Positions 12,701 to 31,400 of a DNA stretch of 64,000 nt are shown here, piece by piece; the stretch's first letter is position 1; each line of letters begins with the position of its first letter. The notes beneath the pieces are model-generated. The model did not search any database. It was given only the letters and a program-made list of their open reading frames with translations, and had not been told where the DNA came from. The DNA is from Dromaius novaehollandiae (Eukaryota; Chordata; Aves; Casuariiformes; Dromaiidae): NCBI RefSeq assembly GCF_036370855.1, contig NC_088102.1:25711001-25775000 (forward strand), written 5' to 3'. The position numbers and the translations under genes are program-made.

Positions 12701-13694
12701 TATTTATTTAACCATTGCTCAATCATAACATAAACCATTGATGGAGGTAGATGAAAGATTAGATAGTGGAATTACATAGTGTTTCCACTACTCTGTTCCG
12801 AAACACCATTTTGCATCAATCTTCAGCCTTGCCAAGCATAAAAGCAGCAACCCCGTTACTAATGCAAGAAGCACTGAGATCTCTGATTTCACATTTTGAG
12901 GCCTGAGCCATCTCTCTAAGGACTTCAAGCCTAGGCCTGGTTGTTAACAAATCGCTAACGATCACTTTGCCAGCGAGCAAGGCTCTTGCTGAGCAGCTGT
13001 GGAATAAGACAATGACTTGTTGCCTCAGACTGGTCTGAGGAATGTGAGAATCAGCACTATTTGCTCCTGAACTGTTTAAAACATCCAAGCTGATAACCCT
13101 ATGTACATGTTTGCTTCTGCAAGTTTCACACACTAGACTACCCAGCAAATCTGCTTGCCCCTGGCTGCCTGAGTCTTGCGTTATTTCAGTCTGAACTTGC
13201 CTATTAAGAAGTCATGATGCAAAGTTGCATCATTACAAAGTCTTAGCCTATTACCTGACTCAACCTCACTGGGTTTCTGTTGCAGTTTTTAACAGGAAAC
13301 TAAACTGCAGTTATGTTGTAGTGGCTACAGCTTTGCCCTAAATAACCAAATGGGATCAGGCCCAGTCATTTTTTTTTCATGGGGGATCTCAAGGAGGTCT
13401 TTGCCGCCAGAAAAAGTAGTGATGATTCAGTCAGGAGCATTTTTCCTGTTGAGACAGACTTTAATCAACACTTATCCATACTTCCTTGCTGATGATGGTA
13501 CTGATGGTGCTGCTGATGATGATGGAAGTTGCACCACCGCTATAGTCTGTGTGATACTTCTTTCAAGGAAGGTGGAGTTAGCTTGGTCCAAATCCACCCA
13601 GGACAAATCATTTCTCTAATTCTCTAGTTGAGCTTACAGTATTCTCTTATGCTTCCTGCCTTCATCTGTCATGTGTTTCAGTATTGTTTACTAC

Positions 13695-13700
13695 AATAAA
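13695..13700 (+). terminator. Candidate distal poly(A) signal of NOXRED1
   Basis: A second plus-strand AATAAA in the context CTACAATAAACTG lies about 1.2 kb after the stop. If used, it would bring the NOXRED1 transcript to within 540 bases of the SAMD15 stop codon. Confidence 0.35.
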
Positions 13701-14238
13701 CTGCTGCCTGGTCTTACCTCACAGATAATCATTTCTGCCATGAGGATAGGGATTCATTGTTTATGTTGTAACTAAAACCTTTCAGAGCACTGACAGCATC
13801 AGGCACCACAAGTGTATACTAGTTATTGTATATGCCATCTGTGTTTAACAGTGGACCAGGTCTGCAAATGCTGAAGTGTGACTTGACCTGTAGGAAAGTA
13901 ATCATCAATTGCTGATAATTCAAACACATCTATGATTGTCTCTTGGTCTTTTTAATCAACTGTGAAGCAGCAGAGAATGATAGACAGTGGTGCAATCATG
14001 CCTGATTTATCGCTTCTGCTTCAGTTAGTTCCTAGAAGCAAACTAAGGATGTTGATTGCAGAAAAGAGCTAATATAGGGATGTGTTGGCTATCAAGAAAT
14101 GGCTAAGAGCAGCAATGTTCTTGTCTCTAACACAGAGAAAGTGGAACTGTACCAGCTTGGACAAACTGCGAAGTAATAAGGCTATCTATTGCTGCCCCAT
14201 CTGGGCTTTTTACAGAGATGGAACTACACTGTGAGACT

Positions 14239-19561
<5,323 letters not shown>

Positions 19562-19875
19562 GGCGACCGCTACTTCCGGGAGGTACCTCCGCTTTTCCCC
19601 TCCACCGCCCCCCCGTGGCCTCGGAGGGCCGGTCCCGCAGAGCCGCTTGAGTCCCGCGCCCGTTGGCTTTGCGGAACTCGTGCTTGAGCGGCTCCGTTGT
19701 CGAGGGGGAAGGCTGAGGTGGCAGCGCCGAGGCGCCGCCCCTCCCTGCTGCCGCGCGCGCAGCGGCTCGCCTCTCCCCGCCCCCGCGCTCGGGCGTTTCC
19801 GCCGGCGCCGGCCGCGCTTCGGCACCGCTCGGCTCTTTCCGCCGCGGCGGCCGCGCCGCCCCCGCAGCCCGGCCC

Positions 19876-22800
19876 ATGTCAGACGTGCTGGCCGCCGCCG
19901 CCGGCTCCCGGTTCGAGCCCCCGGCGGCCGGGGCGCCGGGCGGCCCCGCGGCCCAGGCCAGCGAGCGGCGGCCCCGGGCGCCCGCAGGTACGGGGCGGCG
20001 GCGCCGCGCGGGGGCCGGGGCCGCGCTGGGGGGCGGCGGGGCGCCCCCGCCCGGGGGCCCCCGCGAGGGGTGGCGTTAGCGGCGGGCGCCGCCTGGCTCC
20101 TGCTCCCGCAGCGCTCGGGTCGCCCGAGGGTTGGGCGGGCGCCTCAACTAGGGCGCGTGAAGTGTTTCCGTCATTGGGCTGGGCAGCAAGATACGCGAAA
20201 GCAAATATTTTCGTTCTGGTCTCATGCCCGGGAAGAATGCTGTAAGCTTGCTTTTATTGGCCGTTTTCCTTGTTTCTTGGGGAGAGGTCTTGTTTCTAGG
20301 GTCGCCTTTGGTCTATGCGGAAACGCGGTACCCCTTGCGAAGAACCACGCAGTCCTTGGGTAACGCTTAAAAATGGGGTAGCTTGGCTGCTGGGGGGGTA
20401 GAAGCAATCTGTGGTGTCTAGGGGTGCCCTGCTATGTACATCACCTGCTCTGACATAAAACCTCTGCAGCCAGTGACTTACGGGGGCTGTCAGCTGAACT
20501 GTGACTTGTGTGCTTGAAAGTATGGCAGCAGTTCCCTGTGCTTATTTCCTGTAGGAAAAAGGGCAAGGACTGAGTAAGCTGTGGATAATATGGTGGTTTT
20601 CCTTGTAAAAGAGGCCCCTTCCAGTCCAGAGTAGGAATACGCTGGTTATTGAGTCTCTTCTGTCAACTGCAGGCCTGATGCTTTGTGCCTGGCTTCTGGA
20701 GGTGTCTTCCAACTCTGAACTACCTCCGTGAAACAGCTAGCGACCGTAATAGGTATTTTTAGAGAGCTGTAAAATCTGGCACTTCTTAATGCCTAGTTCA
20801 CTGCCTTAACGCAATCAGACAGTGGGACTGTAGAGTACGTGCCGCAGTCGTGTGGGGACAGAGTTTTCCCAGAGTTTGAGAGACTCGGGGAAGACTGGGA
20901 GCCTCCTTTAGACAGTCTCGTTAGCAGTGACCTACGAACATCCGTGTGCTCAGTACGCTGTGGGAGCCAGTGCAGGGTTGCTTTCTCCAGGGCTTTGTCA
21001 GCCCAGTTTTAAATGATGAAATTTGGCCTTGTTCTTTACTCTTGAAGCTGGGATTGGTGGTTTCTGAAAGAACCCTCTTTCTGAGAGTGGTCCTGTACCA
21101 AAAAGATTTTTTTTTTTTTGGTGTGTGTTCCCTTCTTAAGGTCATTAGAGACTGAAATTCTTTTTGTCCTGCAAGGAGACATGAAAAGCTTGTTGGCACA
21201 GCTCTTGTTTCCACAGCTTTCTGACCTTATCAACATTTGGGTGCTGGCTGTAGTTTGCCATCCTGTCTGCTTATTTTTAAAGACTAAAAGTTATTTCACC
21301 TTCTTTTCATATATTCTACTTATTGCTAGAAAATGAAGATTCAACCCAAAAGACAGAGCCTGCAGATCAGCCAGTTGATTCTTTGGAGTCCAGTACTTCA
21401 CGGTGCAGGTAGGAAAATATTTTTATCTGTTGTGACCCATGTGCATGACAATTTGTTTCACTCCTATCACCTCCTGTGTCTGGCAGTTGCTTCAGTCTAG
21501 GTGGAGAGAAAGGATTGGAGACTGAACTATTTCCTTTCAGACAATATGTACTGGGATCAGCATAGGAAGAGCTGTTTTTATAGGCTTATGATTGTTTTAA
21601 AGCTTATAAAATAATAACGTGTAGCTCATGGCTCAGCTATTAAAACGACAGAATCATTTGGGTTGAAAGGAACCCTGAAAGGTTATATAGTCAAACCTCG
21701 ATAAGAGCTAATAAATTTTTGACAGGAAATTGCTCTCTCCATTCTGTCTGAAGGATGCTTTAATTATTAAGCATTCTCACTGTGTATAATCCCGGGGCAG
21801 CTGGGAGAGAAACCACCTTTTGCTGTTTTCTTGACAGTGTTTTTTTTCTTCACCCTTTGTCTTCCATATCCTTGTTCTTCATTCTGTCCTTAATATTACT
21901 GATACACCACATTATCAAGTGTTTGGCTTGTTATCATCTGTTTGTTGGGCATGTGGTACTGGTGGCCCAGTCATCAGACTGGTTACAAGCACTAACACTG
22001 TATGTGTGCTGCGCAGCACACAACTTCAGAAATGCGTGAGCTGAATAGGTGAGGCATTAGGTCACACCACTCAGTAAACCACAGCCTTGTTAAAAAAGAT
22101 AAAAACAACTTATTTACTTAAAAAGCAACTGAAGATCATCTTGTCTGAATGCTAATGAAATTTTGTATCAGCCTTCTTGACTCCAAACATATTTTCTTCC
22201 ATCTCTGTTTAGTACGTCCTCTAATTTTCTTCAAAGAAATTAATACAGACTGTGAGCAAAAGGGCCAAAGCAGATGCCAGATACTTGTGGATGTTATGAG
22301 ATAAATTTGTTTGTTAGATCTTCTTTGAAGGGAAGGGGAGTCATCTAAAAGGGGCATATGAAGAAGAAGAATCAGCTGAACTTTGTCTTTGTAAATCTGC
22401 TTATAAAGTTTGTACAGCTCTTCTTAATCTTTATGTAATACTCGTGAGCTTCAGTGATGTTTGAAGAAAAAGAAAAAAATCTCAGGCTGTCAGATCCTGT
22501 GTTGGTGGGGAACCTTTTGAGCAGATATATACATGTATGGTAGCGAGTGAACAAATAGCCCATCTGGTGTGACCTTTGTTAAGATAAACAGCAAATGTGG
22601 TGGAAGATGATGATATAGAAGTCCTAATTTGTTTTGGACTGCCAAAGAAACAGTTAGGAATCACTGTAAGAGCTCTTCCTTTAGAAAACTGTCCCCTCCA
22701 AGTGTTCCTTCTTTTCATCTGCCATCTATCTGCTGGCATTTTGAGTATCCTAACATGCAGCTCATTTGAGCTGTTCTTACAGACCTTCTGGTGTATTGTG

Positions 22801-25800
22801 CCATTTCCAGGAGAGGAAATCGCAGCACTGAGAGAATTTTGTTAAGTAAGAAATGGCTTTATTTCAGGATCCAGCCTCCTCTCCCCACAGGAGTACAGAT
22901 CTGGAAACAGAAGCCACATCTGCCCTGTTCTGATCTTCTTTGTGGATACAACACAGAATGCATCTGAATTAACCTATTTCTGTTTCTTTTTTTTCCCCTT
23001 TTAATTACTTATTTTAAAACTATTCCACACCATATTCATAGCCTGCCCCTTTGCTAATCAGACTATTTCTCATTCCTAAAAGTAAAAATTTCAGGAAATG
23101 TACATATCTTTTGTAACTGCTACATTCTCCTGTTTCTGATCTTTTAGACTTGGGCAACTGGTATTGGTTTTGTACTGCCATGAGAGGAGTGGTTTGTGTC
23201 TCAAAAATGAGACTGTTTCTATTCTTATTAAAGACTAGGTTACTTCTTATGACAGTTTCACATAGTACCTAAGAGTATGACAGAGGAAACTGTTATGACA
23301 TGCATTTAAATTTGTTCAGGATAATAACTCTTTCCAGCAATAGACAGCATGCAGCAATTTTTTTAAATAACAATTTAGAAAAAAATCTTCAACAGACAAT
23401 GAATACTAAGGATGTTTCCTTTCATGTTTTTTCTTTTCCTGCTGTGTAGCTTTATTTTTGTTTTAACATCTCCATCTCCTCTTGTCATAATGCAGTGCTT
23501 GGACTTCTTCTACTATTATTGTGCTGCCATTGCACAATTTATGGCTTGCTTATTGGTACAGCATATTGAATATGATAGAGATGGACGTGAGTGTCCCCTT
23601 TATCTCTTGGGTTTGCTAATAGGAAAGACATGGTGGGCCACTTGAATACAAGGCATTTTCAGGATGGCTTTCAAAACTGCTTTGAATTCTTTCACTGATC
23701 CAGCTGACCTGTGATAAGATATACAGATGTCATATAGTGGCTGGCATAGAAGATGTTGTCTTTTCTTCAGCAGAAAAGTTACTACTGATTTCTGCACTTA
23801 GTATAGCATTAACAAGCTAGCATGTTGTGAGGGGAGTGCTGTGAATTACTGCTCTCTAAAGGACAATAAATAGGGAATGAGCTCACTGGAGTTGCTCCCT
23901 CTGGCTAGCATGGAAGGAAGATAGGGCTGCAGATGCGGACAGAGCTAGAGTGAAAAGAACCTTTCATTCCAGGTGGCAGGTACTGGTTATAGGAAGCTTG
24001 TTTCCCTCAATCCATTTGAATTTTAATCCTGGAGTCGAGTGGTTTCTGTCGTGGCTGTGGTCTGCCACTTGTGTCCTGAGTTTAAGTACTGAATTGAAAT
24101 GCTGTCTTCCTCTGAGAGGCTGCAGATTGGGTCGCTTGCACAGGATTTGAAGGAAGAAGATGGCACTTTGGAGGACCAGAAAGTAACTGAATTAGAGGAT
24201 AAACTGCCTGACCAAATCCATTCCCCCAAAGAGGTAGGTGGGGTCTCTTTATGTCAAAAAGCAAGGAAAGGTACAGCAACATTTCTTCTGTCCTACTGCT
24301 GTGCTTATGGCTGTGGGACTGAGGCTTCAGGGGCTGTGTTGAGACAAAAATAATATCAACATAGTTTCAGTTATATTTCCTCTATACATGAGCAGGAGGA
24401 AAGAGCTGTCAGTCTGCCTTGTAAAATTCTTATTGTCTTTGCTCCCTTGCTGTTTTTTGGCTCACTAAGGCTTCAAGGTTATTCTCACCTTCTACCTTTT
24501 GTCTGGGACTTCTGGGAATTCCCTTCTAGTAGATTTATCAAAGAAGGAGCTGGAGAGATTCTGCTATTTTTTTTTTTTTTTTCTTGTGAGCAGCCAATTC
24601 GTTTGCATTACAGATACAGTCAGGAAAACCTGCACAAGTCGCACCTGGCTCAGGAGCTGTGTGTTTGCATATATGAGGAGAGAGAGTTGGCCCTGCTAAA
24701 CCAGGTGAACGTTTAACTAGGACACAGCAAATGCCAGTGCCATTGTGGCTGCAGTAAGATGCAGACAGAGCTGAAGGGCTGTCCCTGGAGAGAGAGCGTC
24801 TTGGGAATGCTTTGAGAGTAGTCAGCTAAATTTGGAAGGCTGTTGCTTTGCAAGTGATGACAATTAACTTTGAGGTAGATACCCAGATGTGCCTGTCCAG
24901 AGAGACTGCCTCCTGGGGAGGCCAAGGTGTGTGTAATATGTGACATCAGTGCGCCATTTGACTTTAGAGTTCATGGCCTTGGGGTTGTGGGGGAAATAAG
25001 GAAGAGACGTGCATCAGAGCCAGACAGTTCTTTCGTAACTGTAACAGAAGCTTCTGCAGGGCTGACTTGGCTTCAGAAAGATGCCAGGAGTACTAACCAG
25101 TTGTTTTAAATCCAGTTGAGAACTCTTGCTATGATGGTCTTTGTGACAGTTGTGTATGTGCCTTGTGCAGGAAGCTGTTGTTCGGATGACCAAGTACCAT
25201 GTACCTCAAGGAGCAGGGGATATAGTCATGATTCAGTCGGATCACACAGGTGCTGTGGATATCCTTTCAGCTGACCTGGAGACTGCAGACCTCCTGGGGG
25301 AGCAGAGGAAAGGTGAGGCCTGAAAGGGAGAAACTTGTTAGATGACTCTGGGGTTGGTTTTGAAGCATCTGTGCCTGCCCTAACCAGAAAAGAGCAGAGG
25401 CTGTCTTGCAGGCACTACTGATTCCTGCTGGAAGTGTGGGCTTATGGCTAGCAAGTGGGAAAACTTCACATCCAAGGTTTCTGAGAGCAGGCTCTGGAAT
25501 GCAAGATCCTTTTCAAGAATAGCTTCATTGTTTTCAGGTAACTGTCAGTAGTGAAAAGTGAGATGAGCTGATGGTTTTGTCCCTTCTCTCAGCTCAGCCT
25601 CCCCCTCTGGCTCCACCCACGACTTGGACCACTGAGAAGATGAAGGAATTCAAAGCCAAGATGGGAAAGGAGAAGAATGGCCGGATGGTGGTGAAGCGAG
25701 GCGAGGTGGTGACAGTCCGTGTGCCAACCCATCCAGATGGGAAACGTGTCTGCTGGGAGTTTGCTACAGATGACTACGACATTGGATTTGGAGTCTATTT

Positions 25801-26835
25801 TGACTGGACTACAGTTACTAGCACTGCCATTACTGTGCAGGTCAGCGAATCTAGTGATGAGGAGGATGAAGAGGAGGAGGAGGAAATTGAAGGTACCGGT
25901 GCAGAGCTTATAAGGGTTAACTTGTGGAGCTTATTGCCTTGCTACTAAGAGCATCTGTCAGATGATGTAATTTCCATCTCCTTTGTTTACTCAGCCCATT
26001 TGTTATCTCTGCAGCCTTTTCGGTTCTTTCTCGGTTACGCTGTGATGAGAAAGCATTTAGCATTTCCTGCTTTGGCGTATGTTAAAGGCTGTCCTTCTCC
26101 AAGAGCATTCTTAAATGGGGGGGGTCTGGTGTCTGAAACGAATCTTGCAGGGACCTGTTCTCTTTGAGGAATCTCCATGGAGAAGTGAATTGAGAATCTC
26201 CATGGAGAAGTGAATTGAGGACACAGAAACAGTGAGATTATTGCTAAGACCCTTCCCAGCTTTCTCTTGCCCCAAGTCAGTATCACTGGACGACTCTGAG
26301 GAGAACTTGTTGGGGTGTGTATAAAAGTAGTCAAGTGTCTAAAAGGTATCAACAGGGGGAGGAGGCCAGGCAGGCAGGTGGCCACTGTCCCATCGGTATT
26401 CCCAAAAGAATTGGTTTGCAGTGTGTTCATTGTCACAGTAAGGAAAACTGGACTCTGTGAGCAGAAGTCAGGGCAGACATTACATGTAATGCTATCGTAG
26501 TCAGCTTTTCTTATATCTGCATGCCTGTGGTGCGTTCTGGGCTTGTTGATCGTTTTCTAGACTGTCTGGTGGCTTAATGGGCTCTGGCCTATTTATTGTC
26601 TCCTCTCTCCTATTTAGGACTTGCCCCTGTTGGTGATGTGGAAAGGGGCTCCAAAAGCTATCTGCGGAACCGCTATGGGGAGATCATGCCTGTATATCGG
26701 AGAGACAGCCATCGGGAGGTGCAGGCAGGCAGCCACGACTACCCAGGCGAGGGCATCTACCTCCTCAAATTTGATAACTCCTACTCTCTCCTCCGCAATA
26801 AGACTCTGTTCTTTCACATCTATTACACCAGCTGA
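19876..26835 (+). CDS. TMED8: TMED8, GOLD-domain protein, 321 residues
   Basis: Six exons: 19876-19987, 21330-21408, 24119-24233, 25171-25312, 25593-25892 and 26618-26835. They total 966 bases with consistent phases. The N-terminus starts [10 protein letters not shown] and is Ala/Pro-rich. Residues about 39-102 are Glu/Asp-rich and look disordered. The GOLD beta-sandwich covers about residues 165-320: [39 protein letters not shown], then an acidic insert [14 protein letters not shown], then [19 protein letters not shown] and the end FHIYYTS. Length agrees with the human protein (about 325). Unlike true p24/TMED cargo receptors it has no signal peptide and no membrane segment, so it is probably cytosolic, like other SEC14L/TMED8-type GOLD proteins. 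The exon 3 acceptor (24117-24118) was set by phase: only that AG continues the AG| codon of exon 2. It is therefore the least certain border. Confidence 0.94.
21648..21705 (-). mobile_element. CR1 LINE 3'-tail remnant
   Basis: The plus strand reads CAGAATCATTTGGGTTGAAA and then GGAACC, the reverse complement of the well-known avian CR1 3' end. The element therefore lies on the minus strand, with only its last 60 or so bases recognisable. It sits in TMED8 intron 2 and is strongly diverged. Confidence 0.7.
26169..26219. repeat. Perfect 25-bp tandem duplication in TMED8 intron 5
   Basis: Bases 26169-26193 are repeated exactly at 26194-26218; each unit carries ATCTCCATGGAGA, itself palindromic around CCATGG. 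Perfect identity suggests a recent duplication. Confidence 0.95.
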
Positions 26836-28412
26836 AGGAACGAGAGGGCAGGGATGGCAGGCAAGTAATGGTGAGCGTAGCAGGCTGCCACCCAGCCCTG
26901 GTATTCCCTAATGGGCACTGCTGTGTTACAGAGTCAAGGCACAATTCTGCCAGCTCTTCAGATACAGACTGGCTTTTCCCCCCACACTCCTTCCCAGCTG
27001 ACCTAGTGAAGAAGATAATTGTGACTGCCTGATTGTCCACAGGCAGCTGCTCTTTTGGTAAAACCTCAGGAGGCCTGGTTTGTACAGGCATCAGGCTGTG
27101 ACAAAAAGTCACAGCCAGTAAATGTCCAGAAGCCAGGTTCAGGTGGTTGTAGCTTCTTTCTGTTGCACTGGTACAAAATGAAGTCAAAATATTCCTTGAT
27201 TTGTTACTGTTTTGTAAATAACTTTTCAGACTCTTCTGCTGCATCTGTGTCACTAGAGGGCGGCTGTTGGCCAACATGAGGCAAAACGTGACTGGCTGGT
27301 CACCTAACCACTGATAATCTCATCACTTACCACCACTCCACGTCACCACCAGCCAGTGCTTGCTTCCTTCACTTGCTTGTGTGGGGATGCAATGTGGCCA
27401 GTGACAGCCTCTGTTGCAGTGGCCAGGTCATGCTACAACAGCCAGGCCCCAAACGGTGCAGTAACTATGTGTTTGTATGGAGTGTGTGGTGGGGAGGTAT
27501 ACCTAGGGGTCCATAGAAAGATTTTCCTATGCATTGGGAATTGCATATTACATCTGTTGATTACAGGGATATGTTGGTGATTAAAATTCCACTGGTCACC
27601 AGGAGTTTTCTTTGTAATCCAGATGCGAAGTAGAAGACAAGACCTGCAATGCTGAATAAATATGAAATCAGCAAGCAGACTGGGATACAACCAATAAATA
27701 TACGGTAGATGCTTCTTAATAGTAGCATGTTGGTTCACTGGTATTGCTGCCAGCTGGATAATATACTGTATAGTAAGGAAAATGCTCCGCAGGGAAGTGT
27801 AGCTGGTCAGCTGCTATTGCTGTTACAAGCTATTGTTACAAAAGAACGTCTGCTCAGAAGCTCAAAAGGTGTGGGATTTAACCAATCTTTTCTATAAAAG
27901 CTAGAATCAGCAAGGCCGTTGCTAATCCTCACCATGTGGTAAAGGACAGAGCTCCTTGGCATGTTTTGATGGCTAGCAGTGGCATTAATGATCATTTTCT
28001 GCTCAAGTGTTGGCAGAGTTGAACAAGGATTAACTTAATTCTTCAGAGATGAATTTTAAGTCACATTTATCTGTAACTCACTATAGTTAATTTTTTTATT
28101 TTAATACTTAATCGTTCTCTTTTTAAGAATACTGTCGTATTTACATTTTGATACCTCTTTGCAGAGATCCAAAATGGCTCTTTGCATGGTGATTCTAATA
28201 GAGTTCTAAGTTCTATTTTTAAATCCTCCAGGTAATGCACCTCCACTTGGTCTACTCCCTCTGTTGAGAGGGAATGAGGGACAAAATGATTTTTGGGTAG
28301 TTAAAACCAAAGACTTCACTCTCCTAGGAGGGCTGCATATTTCCTATTAAGGCTATATTTTAATGCTCTGCAATTTGCTCTGTAGTAAGATTCTTCTTTT
28401 AACTTCCTCTGC

Positions 28413-28452
28413 TTAATATTCACTGCCCCGAATTAATATTCACTGCCCCAAA
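28413..28452. repeat. 20-bp tandem duplication followed by an A20 tract
   Basis: TTAATATTCACTGCCCC is repeated with a period of 20 bases, and an uninterrupted run of 20 A follows at 28466-28485. It lies within the presumed TMED8 3' UTR. Confidence 0.9.
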
Positions 28453-28465
28453 GCACTTAGTAATT

Positions 28466-28485
28466 AAAAAAAAAAAAAAAAAAAA
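28466..28485. repeat. Poly(A) tract, 20 bases
   Basis: Twenty consecutive A, followed by GAAAAGAAAAG. It may be a simple repeat or the tail of an unrecognisably old retroposed sequence; no flanking duplication is evident. Confidence 0.85.
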
Positions 28486-31400
28486 GAAAAGAAAAGATGA
28501 GGGAGAGAAACCTACAGTAAAGCAGTCCAAGCTAGTCTTCGCCAGCAGGAAGAGTGGAAATGCAAAGGACATTGGCTGGAGCACAGTGACTTTCTTGGTG
28601 AGGCAGAGAGCAGAATTGGTCAGGATAAGGAGCAGGGTAGTTGCTACTCTGGACCCTGAGATGGGGGAGAAAACAGCCTCCTTTCTCAAGGGAAAGAGAG
28701 AGTGAAGTAACTCAGCTAGGATGAACTGCAAAGCTGCCTTATTCAAGCAGGGGCAACTGTGGGAGAGCCCACAGGGAGGTAGAACAGCTGGGCTTGGTGT
28801 CTGTCCGAGTAAGGCGCTCTTTCATTTAGCAACCAAGTCAGAAATATTTGTTCCTTTATGCCCCTCTTGGGGGAGATGAAAGACCAACCCGTAGTCTTTG
28901 TACAGCCGTTGAATCAGGTCTGAGCAACTTGGGTAAGGCTCTCCCCTTTTCTCATGCTTTGGCTGTCAGGTTCCTAGGCACTAGGCAGAAAAGACACTTC
29001 AGTCTGTTTCTGACTGAAATGTCAGAACTTCCCTACTCCTTGACTGCCTTTGGTCCTTTGCTATATGCTCTGGAGGGCCCTGCATGCATTTGCTAGTTAA
29101 TATATGATGCATTGTCTGGCAACCTGTCCACTTTCTTAGGTTTTATTTATGACAAAGGGAATTTTGACCTGTGCATACATCAGATATTCTAGAATTACTG
29201 GTCCTCAATTGCACAGCTTACTGCAGGCTAATGAGTTCACCAGTAAAAACTTTCCATTATATTGTGTCTCCCTATTGCTACTTTGGAACTCCTTCCCCCT
29301 CCCCATGCATCATAAATTATCTTTTGCTCATATTGAAGCTGAAAATACATTTTGTCATGCTGTTACAAAGTGATAAAGCCTGCCTCACAATTAATTTTGG
29401 TCACTCGTTGAAACAAGTAGTATGTACCAGTTATCAAGCCAATAGTGGGTTTAGCTAAGATAAGTTGCCCTACTTCTAGCTTTATGAAGTGTGGACCAAC
29501 CTTTTTATGAGGCTCAGGTCACTTGTTCAGATCTGTCCCCATCCCTTAGTGTTTTTTTTTTTTTTTTTTAAACTAAAGCCAAATAGCAGCACTGAACATA
29601 GTGTGTCATCCCAATCAGATGTATGTGCTTGTCCTGAAAACACACTGTACCCATAGATGTGCCTGCTGCAGTGGAACAGAAAGGGTTTAAAGTGTGTTAT
29701 TTCACTGCTTATGCTTCCCAGAAGTATCTGGTATCTCTTATAAACACAGAATAGTCTTAGGCATAGAATATTTCATTTGCAGGAAACAGAAGCTTCACAT
29801 TTGTACAGAATAGTTCTCATTTTTGTTTGCCTTTTAATTTCCATGTTACGTGAACATGCTGCTTCTCTATTATTTAAATATCACTCATTATCCAAGCGAC
29901 AACTTCTCTCTGGAAGGATGTATTGTGTTTATTCATTTTCTGATAAATCCAATAGCTTGGCTCTACAGCTTTGGTGATTAACAGCAGCCATTCCCATTCA
30001 AAATCGAAGACATAGTTGGTTCAAAGAAGTAATCTGCCTGCTTCTCGTGTATCCTTTTTTTCTGCCTTCTCTGTCTCTTAGACTTGTGTCTAATCCTGCT
30101 ATTTGGCTGAAACAGGGTTGGAAACCATTCTTGTTTTAATTGGAGACCTGCAGAAATAGACTTTTGGTCTACATGGACAAATGAACTAAGAAGGCAGTTG
30201 CACTTTGGAGATGGAACTTGATTCTCTAGAAAGGAAAATTCCCTATTTGTTTCTGTGGAGGGAAGATAGGCTTTTAAAGTGTGCTTTTTCTCCCTGTAAT
30301 TTGTGTCTGGAAATGCAAAAAGTTCAATCAGGGAAGAAGCTTTTTTTGCATTTTGCAAAGTGGTTTTTTATTTGTTTGTTTTTTGAGCTTGCTTTTATGA
30401 AAGCACAATTTTTTTTTTCCATTTTTGTTTTGAACATAAGTCTAGGAGTAAAATTTGCATATTCAACCAGAAACATAGGACAAATCTGCAGTGCAGGACT
30501 TGCATAAAAATCAGGTTATGTAATTGTTTACAATAATGGAAACTTTATAACAATCTGTGGGGCATTTTTTAATATTGAAAAGGTCATGAGCTACCCATCA
30601 TTTTCTTTTTCTTTTTTTTTTCCTCTATAGGTATAGTGTAGCAGCAGAAGTTTATATTGTATGTGTTTCACTGAGGATTGAGAGCTAAAATTGCTTAAAT
30701 CGGAGTCTGCTTGTACAGATTTAATTTACTCTCAAACTCTTTGGAGGTCTATAATATGGACTCATTTGAAAGGTTGTTGGCGTCATATTTAGGCTAGTTG
30801 CAAATTAATGTTTGAGACTATTTAATAGTTCTTCATTATTTGTAACAAGCCTTTTAAATGTACAGATAAGATGAGAATACATGTTTAGATCTAAGGGGAG
30901 AAAGAGCTTAGTTTTCTGACTTCAGGTGCTAAGAAGAAAGTTGAGTTACTGTGCAACTTAGTCTAAAAGATAGATAACCATGCTCCTTTCTTTTTTGCTT
31001 CGTGCACTTACCTCTTTGAAAATGTGTGTGCACATGTAACCTTCATTCATGGCCTGCAGTGGGTCAGTTACACAAAGCAGTTATTGCGGTGCTGGACCTG
31101 GTAAGGTGGGTTAGAGATGGAGGGGAACCTTGTCACATGGCTAGCTGCTGAAAGAAGTACCCACCCTTGTGGGGAATAAGGATAGAGAATGAATCCCTAA
31201 ATGAGTTCATTTTTATCCCCATTGTTTATGTTCTTCCTTCTTGTCTCACCACCCTTACTAAAGCCACTCTACAGAGGATTTATCACAAGGTGCCTTAGGA
31301 ACAAGGAGCATGTCTGAAACAAGAGCCATAGATGTCATTAATCCAAGGTATTTTTTCTCCTTGTTTCTCTGCCCTGTTTGGGTAGAGGGGGAGGCACCTC

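Larger units (their letters stand above)
12514..14238. other. Convergent 3' ends of NOXRED1 (+) and SAMD15 (-)
   Basis: This 1.7-kb interval separates two stop codons that face each other. It holds plus-strand poly(A) signals at 12695-12700 and 13695-13700, a minus-strand AATAAA at 12703-12708, and a minus-strand ATTAAA at 13460-13465. A cryptic GATGAT/GGTGCT-rich patch lies near 13488-13530. No coding exon is supported. Confidence 0.6.

Noticed and set aside
13488-13530. GATGAT/GGTGCT patch as a coding Asp-rich segment (DDGTDGAADDDG)
   Set aside because: The 89-codon frame around it lacks splice support, homology or a conserved start; trinucleotide slippage explains the sequence.
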